Shown here one piece after another: positions 26,557 to 34,606 of a stretch of DNA of 54,210 nucleotides. Made by a program: the position numbers and the translations under genes. The stretch spans positions 1-54,210 of the forward strand of contig WRHP01000006.1 in the NCBI GenBank assembly GCA_009783195.1. The letters are read 5' to 3'. The notes below the pieces were generated by a model. It searched no databases. It was given only the letters and a program-made list of their open reading frames with translations, and was not told the DNA's origin. Each line of letters opens with the position of its first letter. The first letter of the stretch is position 1. Source of the stretch: Syntrophorhabdaceae bacterium (GTDB lineage Bacteria; Desulfobacterota; Deferrimicrobia; Deferrimicrobiales; Deferrimicrobiaceae).

Positions 26557-26898
26557 TTAGTCCCTGGTGGTGGTTTTGTACTCCTCCCTCGGCGGAGAAA
26601 AGGCTTCCACCAGGGTGGCGCCTTCCGGGCCCGCTATAAACGCATGAAAGGTCATGCCGGGAATCATGAACATTGCGTTTCCGGACAGCGGCAGGATCTC
26701 TTCGGCTATGGCGAGCTCTACTTTTCCAGAGATCATAACCCCCATCTGTTCGTGAGGATGGGAGTGCGTCGGAATTACAGCGTGCGGCTCCAGAGTTACA
26801 AGAGACAGCATCAGCTTGTCGCCCCAGGCAAGTTTATGGATAACGCCGGGAGCGATCTTTCTGGAAGCAAGGTTTTCCGGATTCCAGCATCCGTGCAT
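26557..26898 (-). CDS. Small cupin-domain protein
   Basis: 113 residues from ATG 26898; AGGAGG lies six bases upstream, so the TTG two codons earlier is not needed. A single conserved beta-barrel cupin: motif 1 T-H-S-H-P-H-E-Q-M-G-V-M-I-S-G (about 44-58) and motif 2 IPGMTFHAF near residue 80. The His/His/Glu set is present, so a metal ion is probably bound. Such small cupins act as sugar or small-molecule binding or isomerase proteins; the substrate is unknown. It stands alone on the minus strand between leuA and a decayed ABC ATPase gene. Confidence 0.88.
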   Translation of the reverse strand: MHGCWNPENLASRKIAPGVIHKLAWGDKLMLSLVTLEPHAVIPTHSHPHEQMGVMISGKVELAIAEEILPLSGNAMFMIPGMTFHAFIAGPEGATLVEAFSPPREEYKTTTRD

Positions 26899-27043
26899 GG
26901 GCAACCTCCTTTAAGCCGTGGATGTTCCTATTTTCTTATTATATGGCATTTCGCGTGGCAGCCGGAGGAAGGCGGTTTCGTCGGGTCTTGTTCGCTTCCG
27001 GACATGTTTTCTGACGGATTCACATCATGCTGTCCTCGCGGTG

Positions 27044-27315
27044 TCAGAGGAAGTTCAGATTGTTTCCCTCCGGCGCCGCCGCATCTGAAAGGATGGATGC
27101 TATGGAGCCGTCTGCGACTATCGCGCTGTCCCGGATTACGATGCGGCATTCGCGAACATCGAGGATCAGGTCGAGATCGCGCGAGGCGACGATCTTTGAA
27201 TAAGTGAAAAAGTTAAGCGGCTCGATGACGGTACGGCGCGACTTGGGGTCGAGGTTGGCCACAGGTTTTCGCCCAGAATGTTGTGCCGACAGCGGGAGAT
27301 AGCGGCGCGTCCGCC
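27044..27315 (-). pseudogene. Decayed CbiO/ECF-type ABC ATPase, C-terminal remnant
   Basis: The minus-strand frame ending at 27044 reads K-P-V-A-N-L-D-P-K-S-R-R-T-V-I-E, which matches the D-loop after Walker B (DEP-ANLDPxSRR). SKIVASRDLDLILDV follows, matching the H-loop TKIVASHDLDLILD with the switch His changed to Arg. VIRDSAIVADGSIASILSDAA then matches the usual VIRDGRIVADGPxxEILSD tail. Just upstream, YGGRAAIS in another frame may be what is left of the signature SGGxKRxVAIA. No intact N-terminal half or Walker A is found before 27400. It is probably a dead gene from a cobalt/nickel or other energy-coupling-factor importer. A GTG at 27262 could allow a 72-residue peptide, but this is unlikely to be functional. 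Confidence 0.6.
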
Positions 27316-27367
27316 ATATGCTCGATGTTGTCTCCTTAAAGCTTTCAGCCGGCCGCTTCGTTCTGTT

Positions 27368-27526
27368 TTATTTTCCCAATTTCTCCGGAAGAATATGTTC
27401 ACGTCCGCAATGAGGGCAGATTATGACGTCTCCCTGGTTCCAGCTTTTTGCGATTTTTTTCGAGGAGCACGACGAAAATGCAGGCAAGAGTATAAGAAGC
27501 AGCAAAAGGATAAGGCGCTTTTTCAT
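27368..27526 (-). CDS. Very small lipoprotein with a zinc-ribbon-like knuckle
   Basis: 52 residues from ATG 27526, which has GGAGG six bases before it; the frame is open further upstream without a better site. The signal peptide is a near-pure Leu/Ile run (5-16) ending in FSSC with C20 as the lipidated residue. The mature part is only ~33 residues and carries one CPHCGRE knuckle (C37, C40), half of a zinc ribbon. No function is known. The clear signal, lipobox and ribosome site argue that it is real. Confidence 0.65.
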   Translation of the reverse strand: MKKRLILLLLLILLPAFSSCSSKKIAKSWNQGDVIICPHCGREHILPEKLGK

Positions 27527-27660
27527 TGTGGCCTCCGGGATATTTATTTCATTTTTAAATCGAAACCGGCCTGCCCGCGCCGGACGGTTTCCCGCGTTGC
27601 GCAAGTTCCAAGCATTATAATCACTTCATAAACGGATTGGTAAAAGACCCCGGAGGGAGA

Positions 27661-28452
27661 ATGGAAAATCAGCGGTTACTGGCGTTTGCCGAGGATGTGG
27701 CTCGTAATGCCGGCGACATCTTGCGCAGGAATTTCGGTCGCCGGCAAAAGATACATTTCAAAGGGGAGATAGACCTGGTAACGGAAATAGACAAGGAGTC
27801 GGAGAATTATATCATTGGGCGGATTCGGGAAGTTTTTCCGGACCACGGCATTCTTTCCGAGGAGAGTCCGGAGCAGTCTTCATCTTCTTTATACAAGTGG
27901 ATTGTTGATCCTTTGGACGGTACCACCAACTACGCGCACGGCTATCCATGCTTTTGCGTTTCCATCTGCGTGGAGCGGGACGGGGAGTCGGTTGCCGGAG
28001 CGGTATATGACCCGATGCTCGACGAGATGTACACGGCGGCGGCGGGCGCGGGAGCTTTCCGCAACGGGCGAAGCATTTGCGTCTCGGAGGTGGATAAGCT
28101 GCGGAGCGCGCTTTTGGCCACCGGTTTTGCCTATGACGTGAATGTATCGACCGATAGCAACTTCGATTATTTCAAGGCGTTTGTTTTCACCGGGCAGGCG
28201 ATACGCAGGGACGGTTCCGCCGCGCTTGATCTTTGCTATGTCGCCTCGGGGCGGTTCGACGGTTTCTGGGAACTGAAGCTTAAAGCATGGGATACGGCGG
28301 CGGGCTGCCTGATCGTCCGTGAGGCAGGCGGCGTCGTCACCCGGCTTGACGGCGGCGCGTACGACCTTCGGCAGCCGGACATCCTGGCGTCAAACGGAAA
28401 GATCCACGCCCATATGGTGGAAGTCCTGCGGGGCGCGAAGAAACAGCGTTAG
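27661..28452 (+). CDS. suhB: Inositol-1-monophosphatase family protein
   Basis: 263 residues from ATG 27661, with GGAGGG five to six bases before it. Metal and substrate motifs are those of the family: GEIDLVTEIDKESE, SEESPE, WIVDPLDGTTNYAHG and, near the end, WDTAAGCLIVREAGG. These enzymes need Mg2+ and dephosphorylate inositol-1-phosphate or related sugar phosphates. In E. coli the family member SuhB also binds RNA polymerase in antitermination. The sequence alone cannot choose between these roles. It converges on the DUF2155 lipoprotein gene, with 7 bp between the stops. Confidence 0.92.
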   Translation: MENQRLLAFAEDVARNAGDILRRNFGRRQKIHFKGEIDLVTEIDKESENYIIGRIREVFPDHGILSEESPEQSSSSLYKWIVDPLDGTTNYAHGYPCFCVSICVERDGESVAGAVYDPMLDEMYTAAAGAGAFRNGRSICVSEVDKLRSALLATGFAYDVNVSTDSNFDYFKAFVFTGQAIRRDGSAALDLCYVASGRFDGFWELKLKAWDTAAGCLIVREAGGVVTRLDGGAYDLRQPDILASNGKIHAHMVEVLRGAKKQR

Positions 28453-28459
28453 ACAAGCT

Positions 28460-28972
28460 TTACTTCGGGATGCCTTCGATCAGCGTCACGCCGTATTTGT
28501 CGTGCGTAAAGGAATGGATGTCGGGGTGCTTTGCGAAAAGCCATCCGCTGAAGATTTTGTGCCCCTCCTCGAACACTTCCGCGCGGACGACAGGATTTTG
28601 CGGTTTATTGGACGCGGAGGTGATCTGTTCCGGGCCCATTTGAAAATCCGGTAGAAACGGCCCGGCTTTCAAGGTAAGGCCGGTGCCGGGAATCTGAAAA
28701 TCGGCATTCAGAGAAACGTCGAACCGCTTTTTCTCCATAGTTTCCTTGTAAAGAACTTCAATCCGCGCGGCCTTCCAGCTGTTTTGGACATCGTCGGGAA
28801 CCACGATTTTTCTTTCCACTCCCGCTTCCGGGTGTCCATGAGGCATCCATTGCGCTACGGATTCCTGGGTATTTTGTGGAGGCGCTGATTGCGGAGGCTG
28901 CTTTCTTTTACAGCCTGGCGCGGCAAGCAGTGCCGCCACGAGGAAAACTGTCAGCGGGAGGGATTTTTTCAC
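28460..28972 (-). CDS. DUF2155 lipoprotein
   Basis: 170 residues from a GTG start, with GGAG about eight bases before it. Lipoprotein signal with C21 (L-L-A-A-P-G-C). After a Pro/Gln-rich linker the DUF2155 domain runs from about residue 55: IVVPDDVQNSWKAARIEV, FLPDFQM, and the closing NPVVRAEVFEEGHKIFSGWLFAKHPDIHSF. The family is found in proteobacteria as periplasmic or secreted proteins of unknown role, partly linked to cytochrome or respiratory loci. Nothing nearby gives a function. It is intact and of normal length. Confidence 0.85.
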   Translation of the reverse strand: MKKSLPLTVFLVAALLAAPGCKRKQPPQSAPPQNTQESVAQWMPHGHPEAGVERKIVVPDDVQNSWKAARIEVLYKETMEKKRFDVSLNADFQIPGTGLTLKAGPFLPDFQMGPEQITSASNKPQNPVVRAEVFEEGHKIFSGWLFAKHPDIHSFTHDKYGVTLIEGIPK

Positions 28973-29166
28973 CGTAATGTCTCCGTTTTTTGTTTTCTAT
29001 AAGAGCAAAAAAAGAATACCTTATCGGGGCTGTGAATTTGATTGCAACTTTATATAAACCGGGGCGGCTATCCGGTAGCCGAATGATCAAAAGCCCCCTC
29101 CGGCAAGCGCAAGTTTTTCCGCCGCGAAGGCATGGAGACCGGAAGTATGTACATACGGAATCATCC

Positions 29167-29449
29167 GGGCGGTTGAATTTGAGCGAGAGACCTCTTTTGG
29201 TCGGCGGCGGCGGTAAAGCATCACGGTTTCGTAGCCTGAATTCGCATACACGCGGGCAAGCGTTGCCGCGCGGTGCCGATGCTTTCCGGGGGCATAGAAA
29301 AGAGGATGCTTAAGAGCTTAAGGAGTTTGAGGTCGCAGGGAACTATGGATGGCGACCAAGACGGCCCTGGAAGGAGATGGCGCGAAGCGATAGCGAGCCC
29401 GCGTGGCAGCGCGCCTGAAAGAGAGAGTCTGGAGCGAATGAAGCCGCCC
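29167..29449 (+). repeat. Family B repeat, copy 3 (long, degenerate)
   Basis: The left end GGGCGG...GAGCGAGAGACCTCTT (29167-29197) and right end GAGCGAATGAAGCCGCCC (29432-29449) match the ends of copy 1. The interior is longer and only weakly alike, with local inverted blocks such as AAAGCATC/GATGCTTT. The whole 28973-29653 interval shows no convincing gene; the open frames in it lack start sites and known motifs. Confidence 0.45.
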
Positions 29450-29653
29450 TTGTCGCGTATTTGATTGCGGCTTGGTATTGCGTCTGAAGTGTTGCTTTTG
29501 CCGGCGCGGACGCTATGAATCTTTGTGTTTTTTGTTTCTGTTTTTTTCGGGTTCAGAATAGCTTTAGACGACGACTGGGATAATAATGATTACTGCAAGA
29601 CGCCCACGCGGATGTGGATGAAACAGTGACGGCTCCAGGTGGAGGGTTTCTTT

Positions 29654-31021
29654 ATGCTTGAGAATCTGGCGGAGTTCATCGACGCCAAAAAACACAGAGA
29701 ACTCAAGAAGTTCATCGCGGAAACAAACATCATAGACCTTGCGGGGGAGCTGGAGAAGCTGGGCAAGGAATCTCGCGTCATCTTTTTCCGAATGCTCCCC
29801 AAAGACGCGGCCGCGAACGTATTCTCGTACCTGTCTCTCGACACGCAGGAGGATCTTGTTGGATCGCTGACCGATCCGGAGATCGGCCATATCGTAAACG
29901 ACCTCTTCCTCGACGACGCCGTCGACTTTATCGAGGAGATGCCCTCAAGTGTGGTAAAGCGTGTTCTGCGCAACGCCAGCAACGAGACCCGCAAACAGAT
30001 CAACTATCTGCTGCAATATAAGGACGACTCCGCCGGCAGCATCATGACCACGGAGTATGTCGACCTCAAAGAGCAGATGACCGTGGAGAAGGCATTCAAG
30101 CGTATTCGCGAAGTCGGTATGGACAAGGAGACCATTTACACCTGCTATGTGACAGATGCTTCCAGTATCCTCGACGGGGTCGTCACTGTCAGAGCATTGC
30201 TTCTGGCCAAGGATACGGACAAGATCGGCGACATCATGAACACGAACTTCATCGCCGCGCGTACCGATGACGACCGCGAGCATGTGGCGGATCTTTTTCA
30301 GAAGTACGACCTCATCGCGTTGCCTGTGACGGACATGAATGGATATCTGGTTGGCATCGTTACGGTCGACGACGCCATGGAAGTTCTTGAAGAAGAGAGC
30401 ACCGAAGACTTCCACAAGTTCGGAGGCACGGAAGAACTGGATGTGTCCTATACCAGGACACCTCTCCTGGAAATGATAAAAAAGCGCGCCGGCTGGCTGA
30501 TCATTCTGTTCCTGGGTGAAATGATGACGGCTTCCGCCATGGGACATTTTAACGATGCGATCGCCAAGGCCGTGGTTCTTGCCTTGTTTGTGCCGCTGAT
30601 CATTTCCAGCGGCGGTAATTCGGGTTCGCAGGCCGCCAGTCTGATCATCCGCTCCCTGGCTCTGGACGAGCTGAGGGTGAAAAACTGGGTGGATGTTTTA
30701 CGCAAGGAATTGTTATCCGGCTTTTTGCTTGGCGCCGTTCTCGGGGTGATCGGGTTTGTGCGCATTGTGGTCTGGCAGAAATTCGGTTTGTACGATTACG
30801 GTGAATACTGGCCCTGGATTGGCCTGAGTATCACGATTTCGCTGATTTGCGTCGTCATGTGGGGGACGCTTTCGGGGTCCATGGTTCCTATTCTGCTGAA
30901 ACGGATCGGTTTGGACCCGGCTACCGCTTCGGCGCCGTTTGTGGCCACGTTGGTGGATGTAACGGGCATCGTCATTTACTTCTCTGTTGCCGCGTTGCTT
31001 TTGAGCGGAAAGCTGCTTTGA
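29654..31021 (+). CDS. mgtE: Magnesium transporter MgtE
   Basis: 455 residues from ATG 29654, with GGAGGG seven bases before it. Order of parts: an N-terminal MgtE_N helical superdomain (about 1-125, ending DDSAGSIMTTEYV), then two CBS domains (about 130-255) that sense Mg2+. A plug helix then leads to five membrane helices from about 280, including the pore signature PLIISSGGNSGSQAASLIIRSLA with the selectivity-filter GGNxGxQ. It forms a homodimeric inner-membrane Mg2+ channel that closes when cytoplasmic Mg2+ is high. No M-box riboswitch could be recognised upstream, so control may rest on the protein's own gating. Confidence 0.95.
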   Translation: MLENLAEFIDAKKHRELKKFIAETNIIDLAGELEKLGKESRVIFFRMLPKDAAANVFSYLSLDTQEDLVGSLTDPEIGHIVNDLFLDDAVDFIEEMPSSVVKRVLRNASNETRKQINYLLQYKDDSAGSIMTTEYVDLKEQMTVEKAFKRIREVGMDKETIYTCYVTDASSILDGVVTVRALLLAKDTDKIGDIMNTNFIAARTDDDREHVADLFQKYDLIALPVTDMNGYLVGIVTVDDAMEVLEEESTEDFHKFGGTEELDVSYTRTPLLEMIKKRAGWLIILFLGEMMTASAMGHFNDAIAKAVVLALFVPLIISSGGNSGSQAASLIIRSLALDELRVKNWVDVLRKELLSGFLLGAVLGVIGFVRIVVWQKFGLYDYGEYWPWIGLSITISLICVVMWGTLSGSMVPILLKRIGLDPATASAPFVATLVDVTGIVIYFSVAALLLSGKLL

Positions 31022-31205
31022 GGTAAATGTATTCGGGAACTGCTTTTGTGGCCAAAGCCGGTTGCTCGCTCCGGTGATGTTTTCCGGGGTCGGGTTGGAG
31101 TGGCCGTGTATGTTGTCGCGCCGTAACGCGCGAAATCTGCAGGATGCCTCTTCGGTAATTGCCTTTGTTCATGCCAAGAGATAAGAAATAGTACGGGCGG
31201 CGGGT

Positions 31206-32267
31206 TTACGCCGTCGTGTTTGCCGGTTCGCTCAACTCTTCTTCGATTGACTCTTCTTCATCACGCATGACGAATATGCGGTTGCGGCCGGTTTTTTTGG
31301 CCATATAGAGAGCCTTGTCCGCTTTGTTGATAATGTCTTCCAGCGTCAAGTCCTTTTGGCTGGGAAAAAAGGCGGCCAGCCCGATGCTGATTGCATACGG
31401 GGTTTCTTTGCAGGAAGAGCGACTGCTTGCTATCGATTTGTTAAGTCGCTCCATGGCGCTGAAGGCGTTCTCCATTGTTGTGGAAGGGAAAAGAATAATG
31501 AATTCGTCGCCGCCATAACGGGCGACTATGTCGTACGAACGCGAATTTTGCGTAATGGTCGCTGCCAGATGCCGCAAGACCTTGTCGCCGACTTGATGCC
31601 CTAATGTGTCGTTGATGGTTTTAAAATGATCCACATCCATCATGGATACGCAAAGCATTGTATTGTTGCGGCGACAACGGTTTATCTCGAGGTTTGCCTG
31701 CGCCAAGAAGGATCTGCGGTTGGCTATTCCGGTCAGAGCGTCGGTAGAGGCAAGTTCCTGCTGGTGTTCCAGCTCATGCTTCAGCGCCTCTTGAGCTTTG
31801 ATTTTGGCTTCAACTTCTATCTTGAGCTCGTCGGCCAGCTTGGCGTATAGCTCTTTTTGGTACTCGATCGCGGCTTTGGCTGTTTGAATAGCGTTGGTCA
31901 TGGTGTTGAAGCTTTTTGCGAAATCGCCCATGTAGTCAATGTGATTGACAAGCTTGCCATCGGCTACCTGGTTGATCATCCATAGCATATGACGCACATT
32001 TCCCTGGAACGATTTCAGCAACCCTCCCATGTGGCCATGGAGGGTGACGGGAATACTCAAGTTTCCTTGCGACAAACCTGCGAGTACCGAGCGCACCTCC
32101 GCAATCTGTTCTAAGAGTCCGGCAAGCTTTGCGTTGTTCTGTAAATCGGGAGGAACGGGCGGCACTTTATTCTTTGTAAGGTAGTCGCCAAGAATGTCCA
32201 GCGCCGTGTCGAAAAATGTATCGGCGTTATCCGGGCCGGAATCTGAAGGCGGCTTGTTTTGCAACAC
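31206..32267 (-). CDS. Diguanylate cyclase (GGDEF) with a HAMP-like N-terminus
   Basis: 353 residues. Residues ~55-130 look like a cytoplasmic HAMP-like pair of helices (LAGLSQGNLSIPV and VADGKLVNHIDYMGDFAKSFNTM). A coiled coil follows (135-172), then a full GGDEF domain: DALTGIANRR (176-185), MMDVDHFKTINDTLGH and the active site R-Y-G-G-D-E-F (250-256). The R-S-Y-D at 243-246, five residues ahead, is a canonical product-inhibition I-site. It should make cyclic di-GMP. There is no membrane helix. Start GTG 32267, or TTG 32264, which suits the AGGGG site better. It lies 19 bp after the V4R gene, and the two are surely one operon, with the V4R protein as likely sensor. Confidence 0.93.
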   Translation of the reverse strand: MLQNKPPSDSGPDNADTFFDTALDILGDYLTKNKVPPVPPDLQNNAKLAGLLEQIAEVRSVLAGLSQGNLSIPVTLHGHMGGLLKSFQGNVRHMLWMINQVADGKLVNHIDYMGDFAKSFNTMTNAIQTAKAAIEYQKELYAKLADELKIEVEAKIKAQEALKHELEHQQELASTDALTGIANRRSFLAQANLEINRCRRNNTMLCVSMMDVDHFKTINDTLGHQVGDKVLRHLAATITQNSRSYDIVARYGGDEFIILFPSTTMENAFSAMERLNKSIASSRSSCKETPYAISIGLAAFFPSQKDLTLEDIINKADKALYMAKKTGRNRIFVMRDEEESIEEELSEPANTTA

Positions 32268-32286
32268 CTGCCCCTGATGTTATGTC

Positions 32287-32799
32287 TTAAACAATGTCTG
32301 CGCTGAAGCGACAGGTCCGCGCCCCGGTGCACCAGCAGTCGATTTCCCGCACAAGAAATTCGCGCTTTACATAACTGCCGAGTATGCCCGCGATAAAGCC
32401 TTCGTCATAGGCGCAAAATTCATGATCTATTTCGGGCAGCCCCGAGCAGTCCAGATCTTCGCCCACGGTCAGAACCAGTTTGCCTTCCTCAAGATTCGCG
32501 CTTTCTATCCGCAGGATTCCGACGCCAAGATCGCGCAATATAGTTTGGGTTTTTTCGACAAAGGTGTTGAAATCCATTTCTCCTGGTAGAAACTGCTTGT
32601 AGAAATGCTCTCCGGCAAGCTTTCCTGTTTCGCGAAACAGGTTATCCGCCTGTTCCGCTCCGTAGTGTTTCTCAAGAATATCGCGGAAGCAGAACTGCAT
32701 TAGGCGATACACTTCCACACGCACAAGCGGTCCAAGGCTTTCGCGCGCGCCGATATCTCCGATTAGGTCCCAGCTAAACTTGTAAAGTTTTTCAGACAT
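32287..32799 (-). CDS. V4R-domain small-molecule sensor
   Basis: 170 residues. A single V4R (4-vinyl reductase) domain: LGPLVRVEVYRLMQFCFRD near the start, then FVEKTQTILRDLGVGILRIESANLEEGKLVLTV. The C-terminal cysteine-rich binding part has C118, C129, C155, C157 and C163 within EIDCWCTGARTCRF. V4R domains bind small molecules, hydrocarbons or metals in regulators such as XylR/DmpR and in BchJ and TRAPP-like proteins. No DNA-binding or catalytic part is attached, so output most likely goes through the diguanylate cyclase encoded just downstream. The tRNA-Ser cluster lies about 215 bp upstream on the same strand. Confidence 0.88.
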   Translation of the reverse strand: MSEKLYKFSWDLIGDIGARESLGPLVRVEVYRLMQFCFRDILEKHYGAEQADNLFRETGKLAGEHFYKQFLPGEMDFNTFVEKTQTILRDLGVGILRIESANLEEGKLVLTVGEDLDCSGLPEIDHEFCAYDEGFIAGILGSYVKREFLVREIDCWCTGARTCRFSADIV

Positions 32800-33015
32800 A
32801 AGCTAATAGCCCCCGTAAATATTTTTTATGCCTGTAAAGAGAATTATCGGCACACCATGCTTTATGTACCGATAATTGAGTATGTTACTAAACGCTATCA
32901 TGTTGGCCATTTTAAAGGAATAGCCCAAAGATTACAATAACCGGGATGTTTGTCGCAAAGCTTGCTTTTGGCGATAACGGCGTTTGATTTGTCTGAAAAC
33001 TTGCCTCAAAGAAAA

Positions 33016-33107
33016 TGGCGGAGAGGCAGGGATTTGAACCCTGGAGGCACTTTAGGCACCTACGCGATTTCCAGTCGCGTTCCTTCGGCCAGCTCGGACA
33101 CCTCTCC
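33016..33107 (-). tRNA. tRNA-Ser (anticodon GGA)
   Basis: On the minus strand the acceptor arms are GGAGAGG (33107-33101) and CCTCTCC (33026-33020), with discriminator G and CCA encoded (33018-33016). D-arm GTCCGAGCTGGCC, anticodon loop CTGGAAA with GGA at 33072-33070, a long class II variable arm, and T-loop GGTTCAAATCC. It reads UCC/UCU. Confidence 0.97.
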
Positions 33108-33225
33108 ACATTTCAACCGACAGCAACGTACTATATTGCGCCGTGATCCGCTTGGCTACAACAACAATGTCTTTTGGCCGTCCGCGCAATACGAAAGTTT
33201 GAATCCGCGGTCCCCGCGTGCGGGG

Positions 33226-33322
<97 letters not shown>

Positions 33323-33351
33323 GGTTTTTCCGCCGATCCGCGAATACCTCA

Positions 33352-33439
33352 TGGCGGAGGGAGTAGGATTTGAACCTACGGAAGCTTGCGCTTCAGCGGT
33401 TTTCAAGACCGCCGCCTTAAGCCGCTCGGCCATCCCTCC
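33352..33439 (-). tRNA. tRNA-Ser (anticodon TGA)
   Basis: Minus strand acceptor GGAGGGA (33439-33433) with TCCCTCC (33362-33356), discriminator G and encoded CCA. Anticodon TGA at 33405-33403 in loop CTTGAAA, variable arm GCTGAAGCGCAAGCTTCC, T-loop GGTTCAAATCC. It reads UCA/UCG by wobble. First of the three in transcription order. Confidence 0.97.
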
Positions 33440-33492
33440 GTAAAAAAAATAAATGTACCAGATTCTTGCCACAGCGTGGGAAAAATCGGTCG

Positions 33493-34605
33493 ATGGAAAT
33501 CCCGTCTGCCTCAATGCTATTATGCCGAGACGTGAACCCAAAGATTCTTTATTCCCGCAAGGTTCTCATCGTGAAGCTGTCGGCCCTGGGGGACATCCTC
33601 CATGCTTTGCCGGCGCTCAAGTATCTTCGCCGTACCGCCCCGTCTCTGGAAATCCACTGGGCGTCGGACGCCTCCTTTGCGGAGCTGCTGGCCGGATGCC
33701 CGGAAGTCGTAAAGGCGGTTCCCTTTCCGTTCAGAGAGTGGAAAAAGCAAAGCTTCTCTCCAAAAACATGGAAAGAGGTACTGGGCGCTGTTCGCGCTTT
33801 GCGTCGTGAGCGGTACGATATCGCCATAGACATTCAGGGAAACTTGAAGAGCGGCCTGGTGACCCGCCTGTCAGGCGCTCCGTTGCGCATCGGTTTTGAC
33901 CGGGACGGCGTTCGCGAAGCTCCCAACCTTCTGCTTACGAACCGCAAGGCGCGTCTGCTTCCGGAGGATCGGCATGTATCCCGAAAATATCTGCGCGTGG
34001 CGAGTTGTCTCTTCGGGGAACCGTTTGAGCCGTCCGACCTGTCGCCTGATCTTTCGGTTTCCGCCGAAGACCGTGATGCCGCCGCCTCGCTGGTGAAGGA
34101 GTTGCTGGGGGACGCTGTTTTCCGGGTGGCGGTGCATTCCGGAAGCACATGGCCGACCAAGAGAATGTCGAAGGTATTCTGGGCGGGAGTGATCCTCTCG
34201 CTGCGGGAGAGATGTCCGGCGGTCGGAGTGCTGCTTTCCTGGGGAAGCGAGGAGGAGCGGCGGGAGGCGCTCGAAATCCGGGAGATGGCCGGAGGGTCCG
34301 TAGAGTTGCTTCCTCGTCTTTCCATTATGCGGCTTGCCGCTGTTTACCGTGAGTGCGGGTTCGTCATGGCTCCTGATACGGGGCCACTACATCTGGCGGC
34401 TGCTGTCGGCGCCGCCACCGTAAGCGTTTTTAGAGCCACCGATGGCTTGCGCAACGCGCCGGATGGCGCTTCTCACCGGTTTCTGCAGGCGCCGATGGAA
34501 TGTACGGCGTGCCTGCGAAAAGAGTGTGATCGCAATCAAATGTGCCTGGATAGCGTTTCTTCCCTGGAAGCCGCGGAGCTTATGGCCGGGTTGATGGGCG
34601 CTTGA
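33493..34605 (+). CDS. Glycosyltransferase family 9 (heptosyltransferase I-like)
   Basis: About 370 residues. The start is uncertain: the frame is open from TTG 33466, ATG 33493 and ATG 33514 are possible, and GTG 33532 would place the family's opening K-V-L-I-V-K-L-S-A-L-G-D-I-L-H-A-L-P nearest the N-terminus. GT9 features: IDIQGNLKSGLVTRLSGAPLRIGF, VAVHSGSTWPTKRMS for the donor site, and VMAPDTGPLHLAAAVGAATVSVF near the end, with a Cys-rich tail (ECTACLRKECDRNQMC). It matches WaaC-type enzymes that add the first heptose to Kdo in LPS core. The next gene starts one base after its stop, so they are cotranscribed. Confidence 0.88.
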   Translation: MEIPSASMLLCRDVNPKILYSRKVLIVKLSALGDILHALPALKYLRRTAPSLEIHWASDASFAELLAGCPEVVKAVPFPFREWKKQSFSPKTWKEVLGAVRALRRERYDIAIDIQGNLKSGLVTRLSGAPLRIGFDRDGVREAPNLLLTNRKARLLPEDRHVSRKYLRVASCLFGEPFEPSDLSPDLSVSAEDRDAAASLVKELLGDAVFRVAVHSGSTWPTKRMSKVFWAGVILSLRERCPAVGVLLSWGSEEERREALEIREMAGGSVELLPRLSIMRLAAVYRECGFVMAPDTGPLHLAAAVGAATVSVFRATDGLRNAPDGASHRFLQAPMECTACLRKECDRNQMCLDSVSSLEAAELMAGLMGA

Positions 34606-34606
34606 G

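Noticed and set aside
26928-27149. Possible tiny c-type cytochrome (a CHAKCH near the C-terminus)
   Set aside because: The spacing is C-x3-C-H, not the heme-binding C-x2-C-H, there is no signal peptide, and the frame overlaps the decayed CbiO remnant.
29500-29653. M-box magnesium riboswitch before mgtE
   Set aside because: The conserved M-box blocks were looked for and not found; only a normal Shine-Dalgarno is visible.
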